NCBI GenBank assembly: GCA_965200505.1
Contig: OZ241343.1
Location: 1,178,001-1,242,000, forward strand
Direction of reading: 5' to 3'
Source: VXNE01 sp965200505
GTDB taxonomy: Bacteria; Pseudomonadota; Gammaproteobacteria; Pseudomonadales; Azotimanducaceae
DNA: 64,000 nucleotides
Position 1 is the stretch's first letter. The number at the start of each line of letters is the position of its first letter. The notes beneath the pieces were generated by a model that worked only from the letters and a program-made list of their open reading frames with translations, was not told the origin of the DNA and made no database searches. Position numbers and translations under genes: made by a program. Positions 25,294 to 33,836 of the stretch are shown here, in pieces.

Positions 25294-27446
25294 GCCGGCG
25301 CGATGCCGCCGCCGCCCCGTTCACGGTGCGGCGGCTCTTCCAAGACCCGGCCCTCGCCGGCGCGACGCCCAGCCAGTTGAAGGTGGCGCCGGGTGGCCGC
25401 TACGTCGCCTTTCTGCGCCCTGAGGAAGAGAACCGGGAGCGGCTGAGCTTGTGGCGCTACGACTTCAGCGATGGCCAGTTTGAGCCGATGGTCGTGGCGC
25501 CCGCGGACGCGGTGGAACCGACGGCCGCCGAGCGCGCGGAGCGGGAGCGGCGGCGGCGCTTTGCCGGCGGCGTCACCGGGTATGCGTGGCATCCCGATGG
25601 CACACGGGTGCTGGCGATAGTCGATGGCGCGGCCTGGTTGTGCGATGCCGGCAGCGGCGCGGTCACGGCCCTGACCCGGCCCGGCGAGCAGGCGCAGGGC
25701 ATCACGCTGTCGCGCACCGGGCGCTTCGTGAGCTTTGCGCGGGATGGCGATCTACATCTCCGCGACATCGCCACCGGCGCCGAGCATCGCCTCACCAACG
25801 ATGCGGACGACACTGTCGCCAACGGGCTGCCGGAGTTCATCGCCCAAGAGGAGATGCATCGCTTCACCGGGCACTGGTGGGCCAAGGACGACCGGCGCCT
25901 CGCGTTCATCCGCGTCGATACGGCGGCCATCGCCGAGACGCAGCGCTTTGAGACCCATGGCGAGGGTGTGGTCGTGGTTGGCCAACGCTATCCCCATGCC
26001 GGTGGCGCGAACGCCGAAGTCCGGCTGGTGATGCTGACCATTGACCCGGATGGCGCACCGGGGCTGCGCCGTGAGCTGGATTGGCGGCACGGCGGCTTCG
26101 AATACTTGGCCCGCGCGGCGTTTGCACCGAGCGGCGCGCTCATCGCCCAAGTGCAGAGCCGCGACCAGCGGCGCTTGGCGGTGAAGCGTTGGGCACCGGG
26201 CGGGCAGGAGTGGACGACGTTGTTCGAGGAAACACACAGCGCGTGGATCAACCTGCACGACAACCTTACGTTCATTGGCGCCGGCGATGCCTTCGTGTGG
26301 ACTTCGGAGCGCGATGGCCACGCGGACCTTTACCTGCACGACGGCGCCGATGGCGAGTTGCGACGTTGGCCGAGCGGTCTCGGTGGTGTGCGCCGCGTGC
26401 TGTGGGCGGATGCGGACGCGGCCCTCGTCACCGGTTGGCTTGCGGACCCCACCGCGCAGCACCTGTACCGGGTGCCCCGCGATGGCGGCCCGCCGGCGGC
26501 GTTGACGGAGGGTGCCGCCTGGCACGATGGCGCGGCGGACCCGGCCGGCAAGGTGTGCGTGGTGGCGAGCACTTCGCCCGAGATTCCAAGCCGTTTGGAC
26601 GCCATCGATCTGACGAACGGGCAACGCACCCATGTGTGCGGCGGGGCGGTGGCGCCGGGGCATCCCTACCACCCGTTCCTCCCCGGCCATGTCCCACCAC
26701 AGTTCGGCAGCCTCGCCGCGGAAGATGGCCAGCGGCTGCACTACCGGCTGACGCCACCGGCGGGATTGGACGCCGGCGGCCGGCTTCCCGTCATCGTGCA
26801 TGTTTATGGCGGCCCGGGTGTCCAGCGTGTGCGCCGGGAGTGGGGGCCGCTCACCACGCAGCTCTTCGCCCAGCGCGGTTATGGGGTGTTCGAGATGGAC
26901 AATCGCGGCAGCGGTGGACGTGCCAAGCGCTTCGAGGATCCGCTCTTCGGCCGGCTCGGCGATGTGGAAGTGCGCGATCAACTCGCCGGCGTCGCCTTCC
27001 TACGCAGCCTCGATTGGGTGGACGGCGACCGGATCGGCGTGTTCGGCCACAGCTACGGCGGCTACATGGCGCTCCTGATGATGGCCCAAGCGCCGGCGGT
27101 GTTCGCCGCCGGCGTCAGCGTGGCGCCGGTGACGGACTGGACGCTCTACGACACCCACTACGTGGAGCGCTACCTCGGCCAGCCAGACGACAACGCCGAA
27201 GGCTATCGGCAAAGCGCCGTGTTCCCGTGGCTCAATGGGTTGCGCGGGCCGCTCCTGCTCATGCACGGCATGGCGGACGACAATGTGTTGTTCGCCCACT
27301 CGACCCGCTTGATGCAGGCTTTGCAGGAGCGTGGCGTCCTGTTCGAGTTGATGACCTACCCCGGCGCCAAACACGCCCTGCACGAGCGCCACGTCGCCAT
27401 CCATCGGTACGAGACCATTTTGGACTTCTTCAAGCGGCACCTTTAG
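25290..27446 (+). CDS. Dipeptidyl-peptidase IV-like S9 serine peptidase
   Basis: 718 residues. An N-terminal beta-propeller of the DPPIV type (repeats such as YAWHPDGTRVLAIVDGAAWL, FVWTSERDGHADLYLHDGAD; EEMHRFTGHWWAKDD resembles the double-Glu substrate loop) is followed by the S9 catalytic domain. The triad is Ser of FGHSYGGYM, Asp of HGMADDNVLF and His of PGAKHALHERH. No signal peptide is seen, so it is probably cytoplasmic. The ATG at 25290 overlaps the pepQ stop as ATGA. With PepQ it would degrade proline-rich peptides. Confidence 0.88.
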   Translation: MSRRDAAAAPFTVRRLFQDPALAGATPSQLKVAPGGRYVAFLRPEEENRERLSLWRYDFSDGQFEPMVVAPADAVEPTAAERAERERRRRFAGGVTGYAWHPDGTRVLAIVDGAAWLCDAGSGAVTALTRPGEQAQGITLSRTGRFVSFARDGDLHLRDIATGAEHRLTNDADDTVANGLPEFIAQEEMHRFTGHWWAKDDRRLAFIRVDTAAIAETQRFETHGEGVVVVGQRYPHAGGANAEVRLVMLTIDPDGAPGLRRELDWRHGGFEYLARAAFAPSGALIAQVQSRDQRRLAVKRWAPGGQEWTTLFEETHSAWINLHDNLTFIGAGDAFVWTSERDGHADLYLHDGADGELRRWPSGLGGVRRVLWADADAALVTGWLADPTAQHLYRVPRDGGPPAALTEGAAWHDGAADPAGKVCVVASTSPEIPSRLDAIDLTNGQRTHVCGGAVAPGHPYHPFLPGHVPPQFGSLAAEDGQRLHYRLTPPAGLDAGGRLPVIVHVYGGPGVQRVRREWGPLTTQLFAQRGYGVFEMDNRGSGGRAKRFEDPLFGRLGDVEVRDQLAGVAFLRSLDWVDGDRIGVFGHSYGGYMALLMMAQAPAVFAAGVSVAPVTDWTLYDTHYVERYLGQPDDNAEGYRQSAVFPWLNGLRGPLLLMHGMADDNVLFAHSTRLMQALQERGVLFELMTYPGAKHALHERHVAIHRYETILDFFKRHL

Positions 27447-27491
27447 CAGGGGAATCGGCTCTCGCCATGCTGACGCCGGGCGGCCACCCGC

Positions 27492-27857
27492 TCACAGCGT
27501 GTGCGTCGGCCGGCCGGACTTGAGGGTGCCGGCGAGGTACGTTTCGATCTTCGTGCGCAGCAGGTCGTCGCCGTCGCTGAGTTGGGCGCCGATGCCGGCC
27601 ACGCGCTGATGCTCGGCGCCGGGCGGGGTGATCCACACCACCCGGCCAGCCACGGGAATGGGCGCCGGCTCGTCCATCAGCCGCAGCAGCAGGAACACTT
27701 CGTCGCCGAGCGCGTATTCGTCCTCGGTGGGCACGAACAAGCCGCCGTTTGCCATGAAGGGCATGTAAGTTGCGTACAGGACGTTGCGATCCTTGATCGT
27801 GAGCGACAGGGCACCTTGTTTGGATGCCCTGGTTTTGGTGGCTGGTGCCGTGGACAT
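27492..27857 (-). CDS. pilZ: PilZ-domain protein
   Basis: 121 residues, similar in length to Pseudomonas PilZ (118). The core ATYMPFMANGGLFVPTEDEY, FLLLRLMDEPAPIPVAGRVV and AGIGAQL matches the type IV pilus PilZ orthologue, which lacks the RxxxR motif for c-di-GMP. It is last in the mltG-tmk-holB-pilZ run, its usual place; tatD, which normally follows, is absent. The start is the ATG at 27857 (MSTAPATKT) with GGAG upstream. Confidence 0.85.
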   Translation of the reverse strand: MSTAPATKTRASKQGALSLTIKDRNVLYATYMPFMANGGLFVPTEDEYALGDEVFLLLRLMDEPAPIPVAGRVVWITPPGAEHQRVAGIGAQLSDGDDLLRTKIETYLAGTLKSGRPTHTL

Positions 27858-27941
27858 GAGTGGCGCTCCAAGCGCGAGGGTGGCGGGCACCATGATGCAT
27901 GGCGCGGCACAGGCCGCCAGCAGACATTCGCCCGGCGTGGC

Positions 27942-28814
27942 CTAAGCCATTGCCGCCGCTTGGCGCCACATCACCAGCAACCGCTCGAACTGCGCCTGCG
28001 TGTTGAGGCCGCTCGACGCCACGGCCGCCGCGCGCAACGCCGTGAGCTCGGCATCGAACCGCAACAACTTAATTGGTTCGGCCGCCTCCCGCGTCAGCCG
28101 ATGGACGTGACGCTGCCAACGCTCGGTGAGATCCAAGAGATCCTCCTTGCGCCAAGCGAGCGCTTGGTCAACCGCGGCAACCCGCCCCTGCGCCACGGAC
28201 TGCAAGGCTTCCCAGAGCGGGGCGTCGCCGCGTTCCAATGCCGCGCGGGTGCGGTAGGGCGCCACGCCCACCTCCGCCAGCATGGCCATGGCGCGTTCGG
28301 CGGGAAAGCCCTCTGCGGCCAGCCACGACTCGGCTTGGGCCGCGGTGCCGGCCCGCACCATCACACGCTGGCAACGGCTGCGCACGGTGGCCGGCAGTTG
28401 TGCCGGCGCGTCGCTGACCAAAATCAGATAGCTGTCCGCCGGCGGTTCCTCCAAGGTCTTGAGGAGGGCGTTGGCCGCGTTCGCGTTCATCCGTTCCGCG
28501 CGGTTCAGCACCGCCGCCTTGGCGGTGCCTTGCGTCGCGGTCTGGTGCATGAAGGCATTCAGCTCGCGGATGGCATCGACCCGAATCGTCGCGCCGGGCG
28601 CCGTCGGCTCCACCCAGCGCAGGTCTGGATGCGCGATGGCGCTGGCGTCCTTCTCCAAGTCCTCATCCAGCAGCGCCAACGCGAAACGGCCTGCCAACAG
28701 CGGTTCGCCCCAGCCGCCCGGCCCTTGCAGGAGCACCGCATGCGGGGCGCGGCCGCCCTGTTTGAGCTCGCGCAACGCCGCGTCCGGCTCGTGCAACCAC
28801 GGCGGCAAGCTCAC
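27942..28814 (-). CDS. holB: DNA polymerase III delta' subunit
   Basis: 290 residues, AAA+ subunit of the clamp loader. The nucleotide-binding loop is degenerate (LLQGPGGWGEPLLAG), as usual for delta'. The central KAAVLNRAERMNANAANALL, KTLEEPP and sensor VRSRCQRV are typical. The four cysteines of the zinc module found in E. coli delta' are absent: between the loop and IAHPDLRWVEP the chain is short and has no Cys. The GTG at 28814 overlaps the tmk stop as GTGA and begins SLPPWLHEPDAA, so I take that start. Confidence 0.9.
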   Translation of the reverse strand: MSLPPWLHEPDAALRELKQGGRAPHAVLLQGPGGWGEPLLAGRFALALLDEDLEKDASAIAHPDLRWVEPTAPGATIRVDAIRELNAFMHQTATQGTAKAAVLNRAERMNANAANALLKTLEEPPADSYLILVSDAPAQLPATVRSRCQRVMVRAGTAAQAESWLAAEGFPAERAMAMLAEVGVAPYRTRAALERGDAPLWEALQSVAQGRVAAVDQALAWRKEDLLDLTERWQRHVHRLTREAAEPIKLLRFDAELTALRAAAVASSGLNTQAQFERLLVMWRQAAAMA

Positions 28815-29449
28815 GGCCGCTCGTCCAGCAAGATTTCGAGCCGCTCGACGATGCATTCCGCCACCGCTTCGCGGGAGGCCGTCGCGTCGATTACGCAGAA
28901 GCGCGGATTGTGCTCGGCAAGCGCCAGATAACCGTTGCGCACACGCTCGAAGAAATCCGCGCCTTCCCGCTCGAAGCGGTCGCGCCCAGGCCCCATGGCG
29001 TCGCTGAGGCGGGCGCGGGCGACGTCAGGCGGCACGTCCAGATACAGGGCGAGGTCCGGCTCCAGACCGGGATGCGCAAGCGCCGCCAGCATCTCTATCG
29101 TCGCGTTGGGTAGGCCCCGCGCGGTGCCTTGATAGGCCCGTGTCGCGTCGGTGAAGCGGTCGCACAAAACCCAGCGGCCGGCCTTGAGCGCCGGCGCGAT
29201 GACCGTCTCCACATGCTGGGCGCGGGCCGCGAACACCAACAGCGTCTCGGCCAGCGGCGCGATGGTCTCTTCGCGTGGGGCGAGGAGCAGGTGCCGCACT
29301 TCCTCGGCCAGCGGCGTGCCGCCGGGTTCCCGCGTGGCCACAAAGTCGATGCCGTGCTCGCTGAGGCAACGTTCAGCCGCGGCGAGGCCCGTCGTCTTGC
29401 CGGCGCCGTCGGTGCCTTCCAATGTCACGAAACGGCCTCGGCGCGTCAT
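28811..29449 (-). CDS. tmk: Thymidylate kinase
   Basis: Phosphorylates dTMP to dTDP. 212 residues. P-loop TLEGTDGAGKTTGLAA, the DR motif in LCDRFTDATRAYQGTARGLP, TREPGGTPLAEEVR for dTMP binding, and a lid region with GPGRDRFEREGADFFERVR. Start at the ATG at 29449, overlapping the mltG stop as ATGA; its stop overlaps holB. Confidence 0.95.
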   Translation of the reverse strand: MTRRGRFVTLEGTDGAGKTTGLAAAERCLSEHGIDFVATREPGGTPLAEEVRHLLLAPREETIAPLAETLLVFAARAQHVETVIAPALKAGRWVLCDRFTDATRAYQGTARGLPNATIEMLAALAHPGLEPDLALYLDVPPDVARARLSDAMGPGRDRFEREGADFFERVRNGYLALAEHNPRFCVIDATASREAVAECIVERLEILLDERP

Positions 29450-30447
29450 CCGCCGGCGAGCTGATAGCGCCGCACGGCGCGGTTGTGTTCACGCAAGGTG
29501 TCCGAGAAGACGGTGGCGCCATCGCCACGGGCCACGAAGTAGAGCGCGGTGCCGGCGGCCGGGCGCAACGCGGCGCGAATGGCGGCGCGGCCGGGCAGCG
29601 CGATGGGCGTGGGCGGCAGGCCGGCGCGGCGATAGGTGTTGTAAGGCCCGTCGGTGTTGAGGTGGGCGCGCGTGAGGTTGCCGTCGAAGGCCGTGCCGAG
29701 GCCATAGATGACCGACGGGTCCGCCTGCAGGCGCATGCCCCGCGCCAGCCGCCGGACGAAGACGCCGCCGACGCGCCGGCGGTCTTCGGCGCGGGCCGTC
29801 TCCTTCTCGATGATCGACGCCATGGTCAGGGCCGCGTAGGCGTTTGCATAGGGCAGGCCCTCGTCGCGTTCGGCCCACTCAGCGGCCAGCACGGCACCCA
29901 TTTTGGCGTGGGCGCGCCGCAACACGTCCGCCGCCGCGTCACCGGCCACATAGTGGTAGGTGTCTGGAAAAAATCGGCCTTCGGCGTGGCCGTCGCCGAG
30001 ATTGAGACGCGCCAGCAGATCATCGGCATCGGCCTCCCCAAGGTTCGTCGCCAATCCCGGCGCGTCATTGGCCGCCACGAGCATGTCGCGCACCGCCCAG
30101 CCCTCTAGGATTTTGAGCCGTCGCACCACCACATCGCCGGCGACCAACCGTTCAAGCACGGCGTTCGGTGTCGCGCCGGCCGGAATGAGGTATTCGCCGG
30201 CGCGCACGGAGGCCGCCTCCCCGCGCAGCCGCGCAAGCCAAGCGAAGAGCGGCGCATGGCGGATGACGCCGCGGCCGGCCAAGTCTTCGGCCACCGCGCC
30301 AACGCCGCTGCCGGGTGCCACCGTCACCACGGCCGGAGCGGGGTTGGGGCCCGGACGGCCCGCCCAGGCAACGAGCGCCCATGCGGCGGCGCCGAGGCCG
30401 GCGAGGGTCGTCGCCGCCAGCCAAACCACGGTGCGCCAGCCGGACAT
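29446..30447 (-). CDS. mltG: Endolytic murein transglycosylase
   Basis: 333 residues. One N-terminal membrane anchor (TVVWLAATTLAGLGAAAWAL), then the YceG domain with RFFPDTYHYVAG, the catalytic Glu in MASIIEKETARAEDRRRVGG and VFVRRLARGMRLQADPSVIY. It cuts nascent peptidoglycan strands in the periplasm. In E. coli and Pseudomonas pabC lies between fabF and mltG; here only 84 bases separate them and pabC is missing. Confidence 0.93.
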   Translation of the reverse strand: MSGWRTVVWLAATTLAGLGAAAWALVAWAGRPGPNPAPAVVTVAPGSGVGAVAEDLAGRGVIRHAPLFAWLARLRGEAASVRAGEYLIPAGATPNAVLERLVAGDVVVRRLKILEGWAVRDMLVAANDAPGLATNLGEADADDLLARLNLGDGHAEGRFFPDTYHYVAGDAAADVLRRAHAKMGAVLAAEWAERDEGLPYANAYAALTMASIIEKETARAEDRRRVGGVFVRRLARGMRLQADPSVIYGLGTAFDGNLTRAHLNTDGPYNTYRRAGLPPTPIALPGRAAIRAALRPAAGTALYFVARGDGATVFSDTLREHNRAVRRYQLAGG

Positions 30448-30531
30448 GCCGGCGATTCTAACCCTCTCAAGGGATGCGGTAGCTTGGCCGGAAGACGCTC
30501 ACCGGGCCGTTACGATGCGCTGGCCGCTGCG

Positions 30532-31773
30532 TCAGGCGCGTGTGAAGATCAAGGTGCCGTTGGTGCCGCCGAAGCCGAAAGAGTTGGAGAGCGCGGCGTC
30601 AATGGTCATTTCCCGCGCCGCCTTGGGCACATAGTCGAGATCGCAATCCTCGCTGGGATGCTCCAAGTTAATAGTGGGCGGCGCCACCTGATCGCGCACC
30701 GCCAACGCCGTGAAGATGCCTTCCACCGCGCCGGCGGCGCCGAGCAAGTGGCCGATCATGGATTTGGTGGAGCTGATCGCCACCCGCTCGGCGTGTGCCC
30801 CGAAGGCCGCCTTGATCGCCAGCGTCTCGGCCACGTCGCCTTGTGGCGTGGAGGTGCCGTGGGCGTTGACATAGTCGATGTCCGCGGCGGCGAGGCCGGC
30901 GTCATGCATGGCGTTGGCCATGGCGGCCACCGCGCCGGCGCCGTCGTCCGGCGGGCTCGTGATGTGATGCGCGTCGCCGCTCATGCCGAAGCCGGCCAGC
31001 TCGCAATAGATGTTGGCGCCACGCGCCCGGGCGTGTTCCCACTCTTCGAGCACCAACACGCCGGCGCCATCGCCGAGCACGAAGCCGTCGCGGTCCTTGT
31101 CCCACGGGCGGCTGGCGTGTTCAGGATCGTCGTTGCGGGTGGAAAGGGCGCGCATCGCCGCGAAGCCCGCCACGGTCAATGGTGAGGTCGCCTGCTCGGC
31201 GCCGCCCACCACCATGACATCCGCGTCGCCGCATTGGATGGTGCGGGCGCCGTAGCCGATGTTGTGCGTGCCCGTGGTGCAGGCGGTGACGATGGCGATG
31301 TTGGGGCCGCCGAAGCCGTAACGGATGGACAGGTTGCCGGCGATCATGTTGATGATGCTGGCCGGCACGAAAAACGGCGACACGCGGCGTGGGCCGCCCT
31401 TCAAGAGTGTGCTGTGGGTGTCTTCGATGGTGTTGATGCCGCCGATGCCGGAGCCGATGGCGACGCCGACCCGGCGCCGGCCGGCGTCGTCCAAAGCCGT
31501 GAGACCGGCGTCTTCCACGGCTTCGATGCCGGCCGCCAAGCCGTATTGAATGAAGGGATCCATCCGCCGCGCCTCGCGGCGGTCCAAGATGTCGCCGATG
31601 TCGAGGTCCTTCACCACGGCGGCGATTTTGACGCTGTGCGCGGCGGTGTCGAAGGTGTCGATGGCGGCCGCGCCGCTCACGCCGGCGAGCGCGTTGCGCC
31701 AAGACGCTTCCACCGAGTTGCCAATCGGCGAAAGCAAGCCCAAGCCGGTGACGGCTACCCTGCGCTTTGCCAC
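30532..31773 (-). CDS. fabF: Beta-ketoacyl-ACP synthase II
   Basis: Elongates acyl-ACP chains by condensation with malonyl-ACP. 413 residues, as in E. coli. The Cys-His-His triad is in VTACTTGTHNIG, NAHGTSTPQGD and KSMIGHLLGAAGAVE; SNSFGFGGTNGTLIF is the C-terminal signature. Start GTG at 31773 (MAKRRVAVTGLG). It follows acpP by 60 bases in the usual order. Confidence 0.96.
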   Translation of the reverse strand: MAKRRVAVTGLGLLSPIGNSVEASWRNALAGVSGAAAIDTFDTAAHSVKIAAVVKDLDIGDILDRREARRMDPFIQYGLAAGIEAVEDAGLTALDDAGRRRVGVAIGSGIGGINTIEDTHSTLLKGGPRRVSPFFVPASIINMIAGNLSIRYGFGGPNIAIVTACTTGTHNIGYGARTIQCGDADVMVVGGAEQATSPLTVAGFAAMRALSTRNDDPEHASRPWDKDRDGFVLGDGAGVLVLEEWEHARARGANIYCELAGFGMSGDAHHITSPPDDGAGAVAAMANAMHDAGLAAADIDYVNAHGTSTPQGDVAETLAIKAAFGAHAERVAISSTKSMIGHLLGAAGAVEGIFTALAVRDQVAPPTINLEHPSEDCDLDYVPKAAREMTIDAALSNSFGFGGTNGTLIFTRA

Positions 31774-31833
31774 GCTTGCGTTGCCTGCGGGGCCCAGTTG
31801 CCTTGGGGGCCCAGTTTGCCTTCGGGCGAGGCG

Positions 31834-32067
31834 CTACTGTTGGGCGAGGATGTAGTCGATCGCCTGTTTGACGGTGGTGATCTTCTCGGCTTCCTCGTCT
31901 GGGATTTCGGTCTCGAACTCCTCCTCGAGCGCCATCACGAGCTCCACCGTGTCGAGCGAATCGGCACCAAGGTCTTCGACGAAGGAGGCTTCATCCTTGA
32001 CTTGATCTTCCTTGACGCCTAGCTGCTCGCAGATCAGCTTCTTCACTCGTTCTTGTACGGTGCTCAT
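31834..32067 (-). CDS. acpP: Acyl carrier protein
   Basis: 77 residues. The phosphopantetheine attachment Ser is in DLGADSLDTVELVMALEEEF. It is acidic, as expected, and carries growing acyl chains for FabD, FabG, FabF and PlsX encoded around it. CGGAGGAGA lies just before the ATG. Confidence 0.97.
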   Translation of the reverse strand: MSTVQERVKKLICEQLGVKEDQVKDEASFVEDLGADSLDTVELVMALEEEFETEIPDEEAEKITTVKQAIDYILAQQ

Positions 32068-32149
32068 GGTCTCCTCCGAGTCCCTGCTCCGGGCAGCGCG
32101 TTGTTGGCTGCCCAGCCCTCCCGCCGTGAAGCGCTAGTGTAAGCACCCC

Positions 32150-32878
32150 TCATGCCATGTGCAATCCGCCGTTCACTTGCACCGTCTCGCCAGTGACGTA
32201 GGCGGCCGCGTCGCTCACGAGGAACGCGACCACGGCCGCCACGTCTTCCGGGCGCCCCAAGCGCCCTAGGGCGACGCGATCGGTCAGCGCCGCGCGGGTG
32301 GCGTCGTTCAAGTTCGCCGTCATGTCCGTCTCGATGAAGCCAGGCGCCACGGCGTTCACCGTGATCCCGCGCGAGCCGACCTCCTGCGCCAACGCCCGCG
32401 TGAAGCCTTCGATGCCGGCCTTCGCCGCGGCGTAGTTGGTCTGCCCGGCGTTGCCCATGCGCGCCACCACCGAGCTCACGTTGACGATGCGCCCCCAGCG
32501 AGCGCGCATCATGGTGCGGAGCAGCTTGCGGGTGAGCCGATAGACGCCACCGAGGTTGGTGTCCAACACGGCCTGCCAAGCGTCTTCGCCCAAGCGCGGC
32601 AACAGGTTGTCTTGGGTGATGCCGGCGTTGTTCACCAGCACCGTCGGCGGTTCGCGCCCGGGCGCGGCGCGGGCCAGCGCCGCATCAATGGTGGCCTCGT
32701 CGCGCAATTCAAGCGCCACGCCCAAACCGTGTTCGCCGAGGGCCGCGGACACCTGCTCGGCGCCGGCCGCGGTGGTGGCCGTGCCGATGACGAAGAGGCC
32801 GTCGGCGGCGAGGCGTTGGGCGATGGCGGCGCCGATGCCCCGGCTGGCGCCGGTGACCAAGGCGACTCTGGCGCTCAC
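32150..32878 (-). CDS. fabG: 3-oxoacyl-ACP reductase
   Basis: Reduces 3-oxoacyl-ACP with NADPH. 242 residues. VTGASRGIGAAIA cofactor motif, NNAGITQDNLL, catalytic Ser in NVSSVVARMGNAGQTNYAAA and the Tyr/Lys of NYAAAKAG, and the C-terminal DAAAYVTGETVQVNGGLHMA. The start is GTG at 32878 (MSARVALVTG). It sits between fabD and acpP as usual. Confidence 0.95.
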   Translation of the reverse strand: MSARVALVTGASRGIGAAIAQRLAADGLFVIGTATTAAGAEQVSAALGEHGLGVALELRDEATIDAALARAAPGREPPTVLVNNAGITQDNLLPRLGEDAWQAVLDTNLGGVYRLTRKLLRTMMRARWGRIVNVSSVVARMGNAGQTNYAAAKAGIEGFTRALAQEVGSRGITVNAVAPGFIETDMTANLNDATRAALTDRVALGRLGRPEDVAAVVAFLVSDAAAYVTGETVQVNGGLHMA

Positions 32879-32918
32879 GCGTGGCCGGCCTCAAGTCGAG
32901 CGCAACCGACGGCGCTGT

Positions 32919-33836
32919 TCATTTCAGTGCCGCTTCCATGCCGGCGCGGGTGCCGATGCCCACCACCTCGATGGACTTGTCGATGCGGCGCATCAAGCCC
33001 GCCAACACGTTGCCGGGGCCACACTCCACCATGCGTTCGACGCCGCGTTCACCCATGCCTCGGGCGCAGTCGCTCCAACGCACCGGCCGGCAAAGCTGTT
33101 CCATGAGCTGGCCGCGAATGGCGTCCGCGCCTTCGGCCGGCAGCGCGTTGACGTTGTGCAGCACAATGGTGTCGGGGGCTTGGATGGGCGTCTCGTCGAG
33201 GGCTTCGCGCAGTCGCTCGGCGGCTGGCCGCATCAGCTCGCAGTGAAACGGGCCGCTGACGTTGAGCGGCACGGTGCGCCGCGCACCGGCGGCCTTGCAG
33301 GCGTCCACCGCGGCCGCCACGGCCGCCGCGGCGCCGGAGATCACCACCTGGCCGGGCGCGTTCAGGTTCGCCGGCTGCACGACGCCGGCAACGCCCTCGC
33401 AACAGGCCGTCACCTCGTCATCGTCAAGGCCGATGATGGCGGCCATCGCCCCTTCGCCCACCGGCGACGCCTCCTGCATGAAACGGCCCCGCGCATGCAC
33501 CAGCCGCACGGCGTCCGCGAAGGCGATGGCGCCGGCGGCGGTGAGGGCGGTGTATTCCCCCAAGCTGTGCCCGGCCATCGCCACCGGCATGGCGCCGCCC
33601 CGGCCCCGCCACGCTTGCCACAGCGCGATGCCCACCACCAACAGCGCCGGCTGCGTCAGCGCCGTCTCGGCAAGCCGCGCCTCGGGGCCGGACAGAATCA
33701 CCGCCGCCAAATCGAACCCCAGCGCGTCGTTGGCCTCTGCCAAGCGTTCGCGCACACAGGGGTCGCTGTCCAGAAAGTCGCTCGCCATGCCGACGGCTTG
33801 GGCACCTTGGCCGGGAAAGACGAACCCTAAACTCAT
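32919..33836 (-). CDS. fabD: Malonyl-CoA:ACP transacylase
   Basis: 305 residues. FVFPGQGAQAVGM near the N-terminus, the active-site Ser in MAGHSLGEYTALTAAGAI, and the catalytic His in NVSGPFHCELM. It transfers malonyl from CoA to AcpP. The ATG at 33836 overlaps the plsX stop as ATGA; frame further up runs into plsX and is not conserved. Confidence 0.95.
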   Translation of the reverse strand: MSLGFVFPGQGAQAVGMASDFLDSDPCVRERLAEANDALGFDLAAVILSGPEARLAETALTQPALLVVGIALWQAWRGRGGAMPVAMAGHSLGEYTALTAAGAIAFADAVRLVHARGRFMQEASPVGEGAMAAIIGLDDDEVTACCEGVAGVVQPANLNAPGQVVISGAAAAVAAAVDACKAAGARRTVPLNVSGPFHCELMRPAAERLREALDETPIQAPDTIVLHNVNALPAEGADAIRGQLMEQLCRPVRWSDCARGMGERGVERMVECGPGNVLAGLMRRIDKSIEVVGIGTRAGMEAALK

